DNA from: Sphaerotilus microaerophilus
GTDB taxonomy: Bacteria; Pseudomonadota; Gammaproteobacteria; Burkholderiales; Burkholderiaceae_C
Assembly: GCF_023734135.1 (NCBI RefSeq)
Contig: NZ_AP025730.1
Location: 3,596,001-3,660,000 of the forward strand
Length of the DNA stretch: 64,000 nucleotides
Reading direction: 5' to 3'
Shown here one piece after another: positions 36,795 through 45,071 of this stretch. The notes below the pieces were generated by a model. It had not been told where the DNA came from. It was given only the letters and a program-made list of their open reading frames with translations, and made no database searches. Each line of letters starts with the position of its first letter. Positions within the stretch are counted from its first letter, which is position 1. The translations under genes were made by a program, and so were the position numbers.

Positions 36795-37838
36795 ATGCTA
36801 CCCGAGCCGGATAATCCGCCTGTGTCTGCCCCAGCCCCCTCCGCGTCCCACGCACCCTCTGCCTCCCCCGCCACTGCCGGCGCGCCGCCCACGCACCTCG
36901 TGCTGCCGCACGCCAGCGCGATGAGCCCCGCCGCCGAGGCCGCCCTGAAGGTGCTGCGCCTACCCCACCTCGAAGCCCTGCTCGCCCGCCTGGCGCTCAC
37001 CGGCCGCGACGAGGCCGACGAGTACAGCCGCACCCCACCGCACGAGCGCGCGCTCGCCCGCCTGCTCGGCTGGCAGGGCGAGGACGGGCGCTGGCCCCTG
37101 GCCGCGCACTGGGCCGCTGCCGACGGCCTGCCGGTACACGCCCCTGATACCTCCCCCGCCGACGCCTGGGCCCTGGTCACCCCGGTGCACTGGCACGTCG
37201 GCAGCGACCAGATCGCCCTGCTCGACCCTGCCGCGCTGAACCTGGGCGAGGCCGAGTCGCGCGCCCTCTTCGACGTCGTGCGCCCCTCCTTCGAGGCCGA
37301 AGGCTGGATGGCCCACTGGGGCGCACCGCTGCGCTGGTACGTGCGCCACGCCAGCCTGGCCGGGCTGGAGACCGCCTCGCTGGACCGCGCCATCGGCCGC
37401 AACCTGGACCTCTGGATCTCCAACGACCTGGCCGCCCGCCCGATGCGCCGCCTGCAGGTCGAGGCGCAGATGCTCTGGCACGAGCACCCCGTCAACGAGG
37501 CGCGCGAGGAGCGCCGCGAGCTGCCGGTCAACTCCTTCTGGCTCAGCGGCAGCGGTGCGCCGCAGCCCGGTGCGCTTCCCGGCGACACGCGCATCGACGA
37601 CCGCCTGCGCGCCCCCCTGCTGGCCGGCGACTGGGCCGCCTGGGTGGCGGCCTGGAGCGAGCTCGATGCCGGCCCGATCGCTCAGCTGCTGGCCGCCACC
37701 GCGCGCGGCAGCGCCGTTCAGCTCACCCTGTGCGGCGAGCGCCACGCCCACACCTGGCAGACCCAGCCGCGCGGCCTGCTCGCGCGCTGGTTCGGCCCCA
37801 AACGCCGCGACGCCCTGCCTGTGCTGACCGAACTCTGA
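36795..37838 (+). CDS. RpfE-like conserved protein
   Basis: This protein of up to 347 residues belongs to the family named after Xanthomonas RpfE, a conserved protein of unclear role encoded near recJ. Visible signatures are THLVLPHASAMSPAAEAAL, TPVHWHVGSDQIAL and NEARE...VNSFWLSG, typical of the family. No catalytic motif is evident. It directly precedes recJ on the same strand (33-nt gap). The first 32 residues are a Pro/Ala/Ser-rich extension, and the ATG lies only 8 nt from the divergent lolC start, so translation may begin at a later GTG or near residue 33. Confidence 0.78.
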   Translation: MLPEPDNPPVSAPAPSASHAPSASPATAGAPPTHLVLPHASAMSPAAEAALKVLRLPHLEALLARLALTGRDEADEYSRTPPHERALARLLGWQGEDGRWPLAAHWAAADGLPVHAPDTSPADAWALVTPVHWHVGSDQIALLDPAALNLGEAESRALFDVVRPSFEAEGWMAHWGAPLRWYVRHASLAGLETASLDRAIGRNLDLWISNDLAARPMRRLQVEAQMLWHEHPVNEAREERRELPVNSFWLSGSGAPQPGALPGDTRIDDRLRAPLLAGDWAAWVAAWSELDAGPIAQLLAATARGSAVQLTLCGERHAHTWQTQPRGLLARWFGPKRRDALPVLTEL

Positions 37839-37871
37839 TCGCCTCCTGACCTTCCGTCTCCCCGAACAAGA

Positions 37872-39608
37872 ATGAACCCGACGATTGCCGTGCGCGACGT
37901 TCCCCCTCGCGCCGCTTGGGCGCTGGAGCAGGCCGGCGTGCACCCGCTGCTCGCCCGCCTATTCGCCGCCCGCGGCATCCGCAGCGCCCAGGAGCTGGAC
38001 GACGGCCTGGCCAAGCTGATCCCGCCCGCCGAACTCAAGGGCGCGGACGCCGCCGCCAGGCTGCTGGCCGATACCCTGGACAGCGGCCGCCCGATCGTCG
38101 TCGTGGCCGACTACGACTGCGACGGCGCCACCGCCTGCGCCGTCGCGCTGCGCGGCCTGGCGATGCTCGGGGCCCGGCCCGGCACCTTGCACTACGTGGT
38201 GCCCGACCGCGCCATCCACGGCTACGGCCTGACGCCAGCGATCGTCGACCTGGCCATGGCGCACCGCCCGGCCCTGCTGGTCACCGTGGACAACGGCATC
38301 GCCAGCCACGCCGGCGTTGCCCACGCCCGTGCGCTGGGCCTGAAAGTGCTGGTCACCGACCACCACCTGCCCGCCGCGGGGCCGGACGGCGTGCCCACGC
38401 TCCCGGCCGCGGACGTCATCGTCAACCCCAGCCAGCCCGGCTGCGGCTTCGAGAGCAAGTCGCTCGCCGGCGTGGGCGTGATGTTCTACGTGCTGCTCGC
38501 CCTGCGCGCCGAGCTGCGCGCGCGCGGCGCCTTCGACGCCAGCAACCAGCCCAAGCTGGACGCCTTGCTCGACCTCGTGGCGCTGGGCACCGTGGCCGAC
38601 GTGGTCCGGCTCGACGCCAACAACCGCCGCCTCGTCGCCCAGGGCTTGAAGCGCATCCGCGCCGGGCGCATGCAGGCCGGCGTGGCTGCGCTCTTCGCCG
38701 CCGCCGGCCGCAGCGCCCAGCGCGCCAGCGCCTTCGACTTCGGCTTTGCCCTGGGCCCACGCCTGAACGCCGCCGGCCGGCTGGCCGACATGACACTCGG
38801 CATCGAGTGCCTGCTGACCGACGACGCCGGCCGCGCCGCCGAACTCGCCCGCCAGCTCGACGCCATCAACCGCGAGCGCCGCGAGGTGGAAGCCGGCATG
38901 CGCGAACAGGCCGAGGCCCTGCTCGACCTGCTCATGCCCACGGTGGCCGGCGAGGCCGGCACGCCGCCGCCCGCCGTGGTGCTCTTCGACCCCGACTTCC
39001 ACGAAGGCGTGGTCGGCATCGTCGCCGGCCGCGTCAAGGACCGCCTGCACCGCCCCACCTTCGTCTTCGCCATCGGTGCGGACGGCCTGCTCAAGGGCTC
39101 CGGCCGCTCCATCCCGGGCTTTCACCTGCGCGACGCGCTGGACCTCGTCGCCAAGCGCCACCCCGAGGTGCTGAAAAAGTTCGGCGGCCACGCCATGGCC
39201 GCCGGCTGCACGATGGCGGAGGAGGACTTCGACACCTTCGACGCCGCTTTCCAGCAGGTCGCCCGCGAGTGGCTGGACCCCGCCGCGCTGCAGCGCCAGA
39301 TCGCCACCGACGGCCCGCTGGCGGCCGAGTACTTCCAGCCCGCCACCATCGCCCTGCTCGACGCCCAGGTCTGGGGCCAGGCCTTCGAGGCCCCGGTCTT
39401 CACCGACGAGGTCGAGATCGTCAACCAGCGCCTGGTCGGCGAGAAGCACCTCAAGCTCAGCGTGCGCCACGCCGGCCAACTGCGCGACGCCATCTGGTTC
39501 GGCCAGAGCCAGCCACTGCCCGCCAAGGTGCGGCTCGCGTACCGGATCAGCCTGGATGAGTACCAGGGAAGGCAGCGGGTGCAGATGGTGGTGGAGGGGG
39601 TGGGCTGA
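37872..39608 (+). CDS. recJ: Single-stranded-DNA-specific exonuclease RecJ
   Basis: This 578-residue 5'-3' single-strand exonuclease acts in recombination and mismatch repair. The DHH-family metal motifs are visible: ADYDCDGATA, VPDRAIHGYG, VTVDNG and the DHH motif in VTDHHLP. The DHHA1 region contains LKGSGRSIPGFHLRDAL and FGGHAMAAGCT, where GGHxxAAG is typical. A C-terminal OB fold ends the protein. In many relatives recJ is close to prfB; here the two are separated by about 12 kb of accessory genes that begin right after this stop. Confidence 0.96.
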   Translation: MNPTIAVRDVPPRAAWALEQAGVHPLLARLFAARGIRSAQELDDGLAKLIPPAELKGADAAARLLADTLDSGRPIVVVADYDCDGATACAVALRGLAMLGARPGTLHYVVPDRAIHGYGLTPAIVDLAMAHRPALLVTVDNGIASHAGVAHARALGLKVLVTDHHLPAAGPDGVPTLPAADVIVNPSQPGCGFESKSLAGVGVMFYVLLALRAELRARGAFDASNQPKLDALLDLVALGTVADVVRLDANNRRLVAQGLKRIRAGRMQAGVAALFAAAGRSAQRASAFDFGFALGPRLNAAGRLADMTLGIECLLTDDAGRAAELARQLDAINRERREVEAGMREQAEALLDLLMPTVAGEAGTPPPAVVLFDPDFHEGVVGIVAGRVKDRLHRPTFVFAIGADGLLKGSGRSIPGFHLRDALDLVAKRHPEVLKKFGGHAMAAGCTMAEEDFDTFDAAFQQVAREWLDPAALQRQIATDGPLAAEYFQPATIALLDAQVWGQAFEAPVFTDEVEIVNQRLVGEKHLKLSVRHAGQLRDAIWFGQSQPLPAKVRLAYRISLDEYQGRQRVQMVVEGVG

Positions 39609-39644
39609 CGCCTGCGGATGCGCCGCGCGACCCCGCAGAGGAAA

Positions 39645-39659
39645 TGGCTAAAATGGCCA
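39645..39659 (+). promoter_or_regulatory. Candidate operator/-10 of the phd/ccdB-like operon
   Basis: The near-palindrome TGGCTAAAATGGCCA lies 32-46 nt upstream of the antitoxin ATG and contains a TAAAAT -10-like hexamer. Binding of the antitoxin here would cover the -10 element. No convincing -35 element is seen at the proper distance. The ribosome-binding site AGGAGC is at 39681-39686. Confidence 0.45.
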
Positions 39660-39691
39660 ATCTTGCAACCACCGGGAATCAGGAGCAGATC

Positions 39692-39952
39692 ATGAACGTG
39701 ACCGCCACCGACGCCAAGAACCGCTTCGGCGCCCTGTGCCTGCAGGCCAAGGAAGAGCCTGTCATCGTCGAAAAGGCTGGCCGGCCCGATACCGTGCTGC
39801 TGTCCTGGGCCGACTACCAGCGCCTGACGGCAGAGCGCGATGCCGAGCAGCGCCAGGCCGACTTCAACCAGCGCTATGCAGGCTGGCTGGCCGAACAGAA
39901 CGCCCAGTTCGACGCCCACGGCCTGTGGAACGACGACCTGCGGGTCTGGTAA
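39692..39952 (+). CDS. Antitoxin with Phd/YefM-like head and CcdA-like tail
   Basis: This 86-residue protein begins MNVTATDAKNRFGALC, a Phd/YefM-type DNA-binding domain (residues 1-45, with PVIVEKAGRPDTVLLSW). Its last residues read FDAHGLWNDDLRVW, strikingly like the C-terminal toxin-binding tail of F-plasmid CcdA (FIEMNGSFADENRDW). The partner gene encodes a CcdB homologue 17 nt downstream. I infer a hybrid antitoxin: a Phd-type repressor joined to a CcdA-type neutralising segment. The strong AGGAGC site supports the 39692 start over an in-frame ATG at 39644 that lies in the operator. Confidence 0.85.
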   Translation: MNVTATDAKNRFGALCLQAKEEPVIVEKAGRPDTVLLSWADYQRLTAERDAEQRQADFNQRYAGWLAEQNAQFDAHGLWNDDLRVW

Positions 39953-39969
39953 CCGGCCCGGCGGCCCTC

Positions 39970-40287
39970 ATGGCGCAATACGACGTCTACCCCAACCCGA
40001 GCGCAAGCTCCCAGGCCACCGTGCCCTACGTGGTGGACGTGCAAAGCCGTCTGCTGGGCGAGCTGCGCACTCGACTCGTCATCCCGCTGGCTCGCGATAG
40101 CGGCTCGCCCCATCCACGCCCCAGCCGCCTGGCACCCACGTTCCAGATCGACGGAGTCACCGTGGTCGCCCAAGCCTGGCTGGCCGCGCCACTGGATGCC
40201 CGTTTGCTGAAGCAGCCCGTGGCGTCGCTGGCGCACCGGGGCGCGGAACTGCGCGACGCGCTGGATGCGGTCTGCGCTGGGTTGTAG
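39970..40287 (+). CDS. ccdB: CcdB-family gyrase toxin
   Basis: This 105-residue toxin aligns with F-plasmid CcdB: QYDVYPNP (CcdB QFKVYTYK), YVVDVQSRLL (FVDVQSDII), RLVIPLA (RMVIPLA), SLAHR (DLSHR). CcdB poisons DNA gyrase as a homodimer. The C-terminal triplet that contacts GyrA, Trp99-Gly100-Ile101 in F CcdB, reads Ala-Gly-Leu here, so the canonical Trp is missing. A weaker or altered gyrase interaction is possible. It follows the antitoxin and converges on the FGE operon. The 102-nt gap beyond holds paired hairpins. Confidence 0.9.
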   Translation: MAQYDVYPNPSASSQATVPYVVDVQSRLLGELRTRLVIPLARDSGSPHPRPSRLAPTFQIDGVTVVAQAWLAAPLDARLLKQPVASLAHRGAELRDALDAVCAGL

Positions 40288-40300
40288 GGCCTCGCCACAA

Positions 40301-40440
40301 CCCCATCCACACCTCCGGCGCTGCCTGAAAATCCGCCGGCCCTCCGGGCCGGCCCCGGCCCCAGGCTCCGCCTGGGGCCCAACAGCCCCTCAGCGGGCTC
40401 CGCCCGCCTCGTCCAACACCCCCATTCCGCCTCCGGCGCT
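40301..40440. repeat. Repeat of the FGE-gene tail next to the operon end
   Basis: A segment around 40301-40325 ending CCTCCGGCGCTG matches, with several mismatches, the last coding bases of the FGE gene near 40413-40440. On the minus strand both read CAGCGCCGGAGG followed by a Gly/Met-rich frame. The copy outside the gene is not preceded by an FGE domain. It may be the remnant of a third FGE gene lost by recombination or an extension duplicated with the hairpins. Confidence 0.45.
40335..40407. repeat. Three GC-rich hairpins with TCC loops
   Basis: Perfect hairpins occur at 40335-40353 (8-bp stem), 40357-40379 (10-bp stem) and 40393-40407 (6-bp stem). All share a TCC loop and closing GGC/GCC-type pairs. 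The first two are in the gap between convergent ccdB and FGE genes and the third covers the FGE stop region. They look like REP-type palindromes and may block transcription from either side. Confidence 0.6.
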
Positions 40441-41307
40441 GGGCTCGATGGACCTCAGGGCGAAGCGGAAGCCAATGCCTGCGCTGCGGAGGTCGCGGCG
40501 GGAATGGATGCGGGACGCGGAGCGGGCGTGCCAGGCCCCCATGCCCCAGGAGCCGCCGCGCAGCACGCGGGAGACACCGCCTTGACCGCCGTCGGGGTCT
40601 TCCACTGGATCCACCTCGTAGGTCCGCCGGGCATCGGCGCACCACTCTGACACGTTGCCATGCATCTGGTACAGGCCCCAGCCATTGGCCGGCAGCGCAT
40701 TTACCGGCACCGTGCGTCCCCGGTACTCGCCCTTGCGGGCGCCGGGAGGCGGGTGATTGCCGTGGTAGTTCACTTGGTCGGTGCCGATGGCCTCGCCGAA
40801 GTGATACGCCGTCGCCGTACCCGCCCGACAGGCGTATTCCCACTGCGCTTCAGTGGGCAGCAGCGCTTCGGCACCGGGGATCTGGCGGCTCAACGCGGGC
40901 AGCAACTTCTCGCTGATGTCATCCCAGCTCACCTGCTCCACCGGCAGATCCAAGTCACCGGCAATGTGGCCGGGCGTGTCGCCCACTACCGCCTGCCACA
41001 GCGCCTGAGTGCAGGCCGTATCGGCCAGCCAAAAGCCGCGTGTCAGCTTGACCCGGTGGCAAGGCGCCTCGCCCTCAATGCGCTTCTTCCACCAGTCCTC
41101 GCCCTGCTCGCCAAAACGCTGGCGCTCCGCCGCGGCCACCCCCATCCTGAACTCACCCGGCTCGATCCAGCGCAGCCGCTGCACCACACCGCCGACCTCG
41201 ATCTCACACCACAGCCCGTAGCGGTCGTCGCCCCAAGCGCTGGCGCAGAGCGGGGGAAAGGGGTCGGGGAAGACGCGGCCGGCGAAGGGATCTTCATACG
41301 GCTTCAT
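40390..41307 (-). CDS. FGE/SUMF1-domain protein, apparently non-catalytic (last gene of TIR-MoxR operon)
   Basis: This 305-residue protein consists of one formylglycine-generating-enzyme-like (SUMF1) domain at about residues 45-285: RWIEPGEFRMG, LPTEAQWEYACRAGTAT, YQMHGNVSEWCADARR, RVLRGGSWG, GIGFRFAL. The paired cysteines that copper-dependent FGE uses (R-G-G-S-x-x-C...C) are absent, so sulfatase activation is unlikely. In related conflict systems the FGE/C-lectin fold is thought to bind a ligand. The start overlaps the preceding stop (ATGA), which places it last in a four-gene operon. The tail SAGGGMG is repeated in the other FGE protein as AEGGMD. Confidence 0.88.
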   Translation of the reverse strand: MKPYEDPFAGRVFPDPFPPLCASAWGDDRYGLWCEIEVGGVVQRLRWIEPGEFRMGVAAAERQRFGEQGEDWWKKRIEGEAPCHRVKLTRGFWLADTACTQALWQAVVGDTPGHIAGDLDLPVEQVSWDDISEKLLPALSRQIPGAEALLPTEAQWEYACRAGTATAYHFGEAIGTDQVNYHGNHPPPGARKGEYRGRTVPVNALPANGWGLYQMHGNVSEWCADARRTYEVDPVEDPDGGQGGVSRVLRGGSWGMGAWHARSASRIHSRRDLRSAGIGFRFALRSIEPSAGGGMGVLDEAGGAR

Positions 41308-44060
41308 TTACGCTTCGCCTTCCGCCGAGATTTTGTCGGCTTTGACACCTCCGCCCACGCAAAGTCCATTCCGCCTTCGGCGCCGGCCTCGATGCACTTC
41401 AGGGCAAAACGAAACCCACGGGTGTCGACCCGGGAATTGTGAAAAGAGCGAGCGCGGTAGCCGGAACGGGCCCTCCGGGGTTCGCTGAACCACGCGCCGC
41501 CGCGCAGCACGCGGTTGCCATCTTCTTGACCTCCGTTCGGATCTGACACCGGCTCGACGCCGTAGATCCTTCGTGCATCGGCGCACCATTCATCCACGTT
41601 GCCGTGCATTTCGTACAGACCCCAGGGGTTGGCCGGCAGGGACTTGACCACAATGGTCCTGCCCACATTGCTGCCAAAGTTTGCCTGCTCCGGCGAGATG
41701 TCATTGCCAAAGCAGTAGCGCGTGGCTGTGCCGGCCCGGCAGGCGTATTCCCACTGCGCTTCGGTGGGCAGCGCAGTCTCAACGACCACAGGCAGCTTCC
41801 GCTCCAGGCGAGTCAGGAAGCTCAGCGCGTCGTCCCAGCTCACGCTGTCCACAGGCAGGCTCGGGTCGCCCGTGAACTGGCTGGGGTTCTCGCCGCCCAT
41901 CACCGCCAGCCACAACGCCTGGGTGCAGCAGGTGTCGGCCAGCCAGAAGCCTCGGGTCAGCGTTACTTCGTGCTGCGGGCCGTCGAGGGTGTAACGCCCA
42001 GGTTCATCTCCGGGGGAGCCCATAAGGAACCGCCCGGGCGGGATCCACCGCATGCGTTGAGAGACACCGGCGACTTCCAGGGTGGCGAAGAGGCCGTAGC
42101 GGTCGAGGCCCCAGTCGCTGGCCCAGGCGGGACGGACCAGTTCGGTAAAGGTCAGTTCCTGTCCCTGGGCGCTGAAAACCAGACGCTGACCTGGATCCCC
42201 AGAACGCACCAAGGCAACGGGGCTTAGAACCGGCTCGCGCAGTACCACCCTCTGCCCGAGGCACGAACCTTCGATCCAGCAGCTATCGGACAGGAAAGAG
42301 AACGAGCGATCCTGCTTGACTGGGGAGGTCGAGGCCAGACGCACCGCACGGTCCTGCATTTCCAGTGTCCAGTTGACGATGTCGATGGAGTTCCGATTGC
42401 GCGTTTGCCGCAGGGCAGCATGCACATGCTCGGCGCTCAACCCCTGAGGAACGGTGATGCGGTCGCTCAAGGCCCAGACTTGACTGATCCAGCGCGACTG
42501 ATCAGCCATGAATGCCGCGTCCGAGCCGGTGCGGGCCAGCAGGTCCGTGGCGTAGCCGCGCGCTGCGTCGCTGACCGCCCCACGCGATGCATCCTGCTTG
42601 ACGCGTTCTGACCAAGCCAGCGTCCACTTGCGGGCGCTCTCAACCGTTGCGGCTTCTGCATCCGCGGCCGCCTTTCTGGCATGCGCCTGCCAGATCAGTA
42701 CTTCGGTTGTTTCCGTGGACCGACCGTGGCAGCGATGGGCAGCCAAGAGGCGGCCGAGCACGACTCGCTGTGCCTGCTCACCGAGTTCGCCGAAACGGCG
42801 TCGGTACTCGGGCGCATGTTCAGCCGACAGCGCTCGGCTCACCCGGCTGCTGCGCACGACTGGCTGGCGGCTCCAGGCGAGCGCCTCCAGACCCGGCTCG
42901 GCCGCGAGGGCCGGCAACGTGTGACGCAGGCTGCGCAGCAGCGCGGGTTCCAGGTGGATACAGATGCTGGCGCGGACCAGCAGTTCGTCGCAAAGGTCGT
43001 TCTGCCGCTGCTGGTGGCGCTCGATGTGCGTCTCCAGACTGCTTGCCCCAGGGCGACCGGCGGCACGCACTCGGGACGGGTTGGGCGTCAGGCAATGCAC
43101 TTCGTCAGCATGCGCTGCCAGGGCAGGTGCCACCCAACCAGGCCCCTGGGGCACCCAGGCAGTGGTGGCAACGCCATCGGCTCGCCAGCGCTGGAGCGCA
43201 CGCATCCAGCGGCGTGCGGGAGCGGCATGGCGCGCCAGCCCGCCCAGGTCGGAAAGCAGCAGCACGCGGCTGCCAGAGGGGATGTCGGGCAGGTCGGCGG
43301 CGTCGCCTGGGCGCTCTGTGTTGTCTTTGCGCCACGGGCTGCCGGGCCAACGCTCCGGCCAAGCGACGCGCTCGGGCGCCCACTCGCCCCAGACTTCGTC
43401 CGGCCCATCGTGCACCTGCCACAGCCGCAGGCCGGCGGCGCCGTGCAGGTGATGCAGCTCAGCGATCAGGCGCCGGTAGTCCTCGGCATAGGGCGTGAGG
43501 CGGTCGGCCGCGTCCCAGAGCACGAAAACCTGCGCGGTCAGGCCGCTGTGGCGCCGGGCCGGCAGGCGCCGCGGCAGCTCGCCGCGCGACAGGTGGGCGA
43601 CCAGCCGGGGCAGATCGACGCCGGCTGTCCAGCGCTGCTGCAGCGACTGGCGCAGCCGGGGCCACAGGCGTTCACGCCGTACTAGGGGCTGGAAGGGCAG
43701 CGGCAGGCCGGAGGGCTCGCAGTCCTTGTCTGACAGGGGCTCAATGGCTTCGGCGACGGCCTTTGCCGCCTCGGCTTCTTCAGGCATCGGTTCCGGCAGC
43801 CTTCGATAGCCGGTCAGGGCAAAGAAGCTGGTTTGCAGCACCGGTGGTGTGGCCTTCGGTTCAACGGCGCTGACGATGTGTGCCGTGTCCTCACCGGACT
43901 CCGTAGCGTGCAGAACGGCGAAAACCGGTGGAGGTGGATCGTTGCGGACGAATTCGAGGACTGCCGCAATTCGCCGCTCAGCATCAGCCCCGACGGCCTG
44001 ATGCAGCGCCCGCAAGAGGTCAGCGCGGCCGGTGAGAGACAGGCGTCCGTTCACGATCAA
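41304..44060 (-). CDS. Large conflict-system protein: SAV_2336-like/vWA-like N-region plus FGE domain
   Basis: This protein of about 918 residues is the third gene of the operon. Residues 1-60 are helical. Residues 165-320 look like a vWA-type fold (AQVFVLWDAADRL... and GSRVLLLSDLGGLA), but the metal-site D-x-S-x-S is replaced by D-A-A, so no functional MIDAS is visible. The middle (about 340-640) is mostly helical with many Trp and Arg. A C-terminal FGE/SUMF1 domain covers 670-890 (MRWIPPGRFLMGS, LPTEAQWEYACRAG, EMHGNVDEWCADARR) without catalytic cysteines. It resembles proteins labelled SAV_2336 N-terminal-related, a tentative match. The start is TTG (44060), 3 nt after the MoxR stop; the GTG at 44054 is possible. 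Confidence 0.8.
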   Translation of the reverse strand: MIVNGRLSLTGRADLLRALHQAVGADAERRIAAVLEFVRNDPPPPVFAVLHATESGEDTAHIVSAVEPKATPPVLQTSFFALTGYRRLPEPMPEEAEAAKAVAEAIEPLSDKDCEPSGLPLPFQPLVRRERLWPRLRQSLQQRWTAGVDLPRLVAHLSRGELPRRLPARRHSGLTAQVFVLWDAADRLTPYAEDYRRLIAELHHLHGAAGLRLWQVHDGPDEVWGEWAPERVAWPERWPGSPWRKDNTERPGDAADLPDIPSGSRVLLLSDLGGLARHAAPARRWMRALQRWRADGVATTAWVPQGPGWVAPALAAHADEVHCLTPNPSRVRAAGRPGASSLETHIERHQQRQNDLCDELLVRASICIHLEPALLRSLRHTLPALAAEPGLEALAWSRQPVVRSSRVSRALSAEHAPEYRRRFGELGEQAQRVVLGRLLAAHRCHGRSTETTEVLIWQAHARKAAADAEAATVESARKWTLAWSERVKQDASRGAVSDAARGYATDLLARTGSDAAFMADQSRWISQVWALSDRITVPQGLSAEHVHAALRQTRNRNSIDIVNWTLEMQDRAVRLASTSPVKQDRSFSFLSDSCWIEGSCLGQRVVLREPVLSPVALVRSGDPGQRLVFSAQGQELTFTELVRPAWASDWGLDRYGLFATLEVAGVSQRMRWIPPGRFLMGSPGDEPGRYTLDGPQHEVTLTRGFWLADTCCTQALWLAVMGGENPSQFTGDPSLPVDSVSWDDALSFLTRLERKLPVVVETALPTEAQWEYACRAGTATRYCFGNDISPEQANFGSNVGRTIVVKSLPANPWGLYEMHGNVDEWCADARRIYGVEPVSDPNGGQEDGNRVLRGGAWFSEPRRARSGYRARSFHNSRVDTRGFRFALKCIEAGAEGGMDFAWAEVSKPTKSRRKAKRK

Positions 44061-44063
44061 CCG

Positions 44064-45071
44064 TCAAGCAATGGCACCACCCGGTGCGGCTTCACCTTGC
44101 TGAGACAACTCCGGATGCCCTTCGATATGGCCGTGTTTGCGGAAGGCGTAGGCCTTGAGCTTCTTCAGCCAGTCGAGCTGTGCCTTTGAATCACCCTCCG
44201 CCAGACCATGCAGGGCATAGAGCAGGTCGAGATACTCGGCCACTCCGGGCGGCGGCAGCCCGGCCTCCTTGGCGGCCTGGCGGTCCTGGGCGAGCTGGGA
44301 GGCGGCTTCGATCAGCACCTCATCGCTCATCTCGGCAGTGTCGCGCGCCCCGGGAATCTGACCAAAGTGCGCCCTTCCACGCGAGAGCAGCCAATCCGTG
44401 TACACGCCCCGGCCCGCATCGAGATTCAGCACGATGCAGCGACGCAGAAAGGCCGGCGGCAGTTCGCGCTCCTCGTTGGTGGTGATGATGACCAGTGGGA
44501 GCGCCTGCCCAGGGCCGCCAATGGCAAGGTTCAACCCGGGAATGCGGAAGCTGCGCTGGCCCAGCACCTCCAACAGCGCGTTGGGCAGATCGGACTCGGC
44601 CTTGTCGATTTCATCGATCAGCAGCACGTGGCCGGCGGGCGCCGATGGATTCACCGAATCGCGGCAGCTCCCATAGTTCACCGCAGAACTCCAACCAAAA
44701 GCCCGCCAGAGCGGGCCGGGCTCCCAATAATCGGCCTCCCGTTTCTGCAGCCAGTCTGCATCGGCGTCACGCCACTGGGCATCAGCCAATCGCCTCACTG
44801 CGTCGAAGCGGTAGAGAAGATCCAGCGGCTCGTAGCGCGAATGAATGGTGGTCGACTCCAACTGCCAGCCGAGGTGATGCGCTGCAGCCCGAGCCAGCTG
44901 CGTCTTGCCAGTGCCTGGCTCGCCGCGGACCAGCAGCGGGCGTCGTGCCGCCATCGCCAGCGTCAGGGCGTCGATTTCGGGCTGGGACCATTGGTGCCAG
45001 GTGGCGTCGAGGTGGTCGGTCTGTGCAAGACAAACCACCTGCCCCGCTTGGAGTACTTCAAATCTTGCCAT
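44064..45071 (-). CDS. MoxR-type AAA+ ATPase
   Basis: This 335-residue AAA+ ATPase has Walker A GEPGTGKT (G50-T57), Walker B HVLLIDEID (D153, E154), sensor 1 in IITTNEE (N199) and arginine-finger candidates in FLRRC (R210, R211). A lid domain follows. MoxR ATPases remodel partner proteins together with vWA-domain proteins; here the partner is most likely the vWA-like/FGE protein encoded next. The ATG at 45071 (MARFEVLQAG) lies inside the end of the TIR gene (14-nt overlap), so the two are translationally coupled. An upstream ATG at 45119 would lie deeper in the TIR gene and is less likely. Confidence 0.92.
   Translation of the reverse strand: MARFEVLQAGQVVCLAQTDHLDATWHQWSQPEIDALTLAMAARRPLLVRGEPGTGKTQLARAAAHHLGWQLESTTIHSRYEPLDLLYRFDAVRRLADAQWRDADADWLQKREADYWEPGPLWRAFGWSSAVNYGSCRDSVNPSAPAGHVLLIDEIDKAESDLPNALLEVLGQRSFRIPGLNLAIGGPGQALPLVIITTNEERELPPAFLRRCIVLNLDAGRGVYTDWLLSRGRAHFGQIPGARDTAEMSDEVLIEAASQLAQDRQAAKEAGLPPPGVAEYLDLLYALHGLAEGDSKAQLDWLKKLKAYAFRKHGHIEGHPELSQQGEAAPGGAIA

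Noticed and set aside
40390..44060. Diversity-generating retroelement with FGE/C-lectin targets
   Set aside because: FGE folds are known targets, but no reverse transcriptase or template repeat is visible in the window and the C-terminal segments do not show adenine-biased variation against a template.
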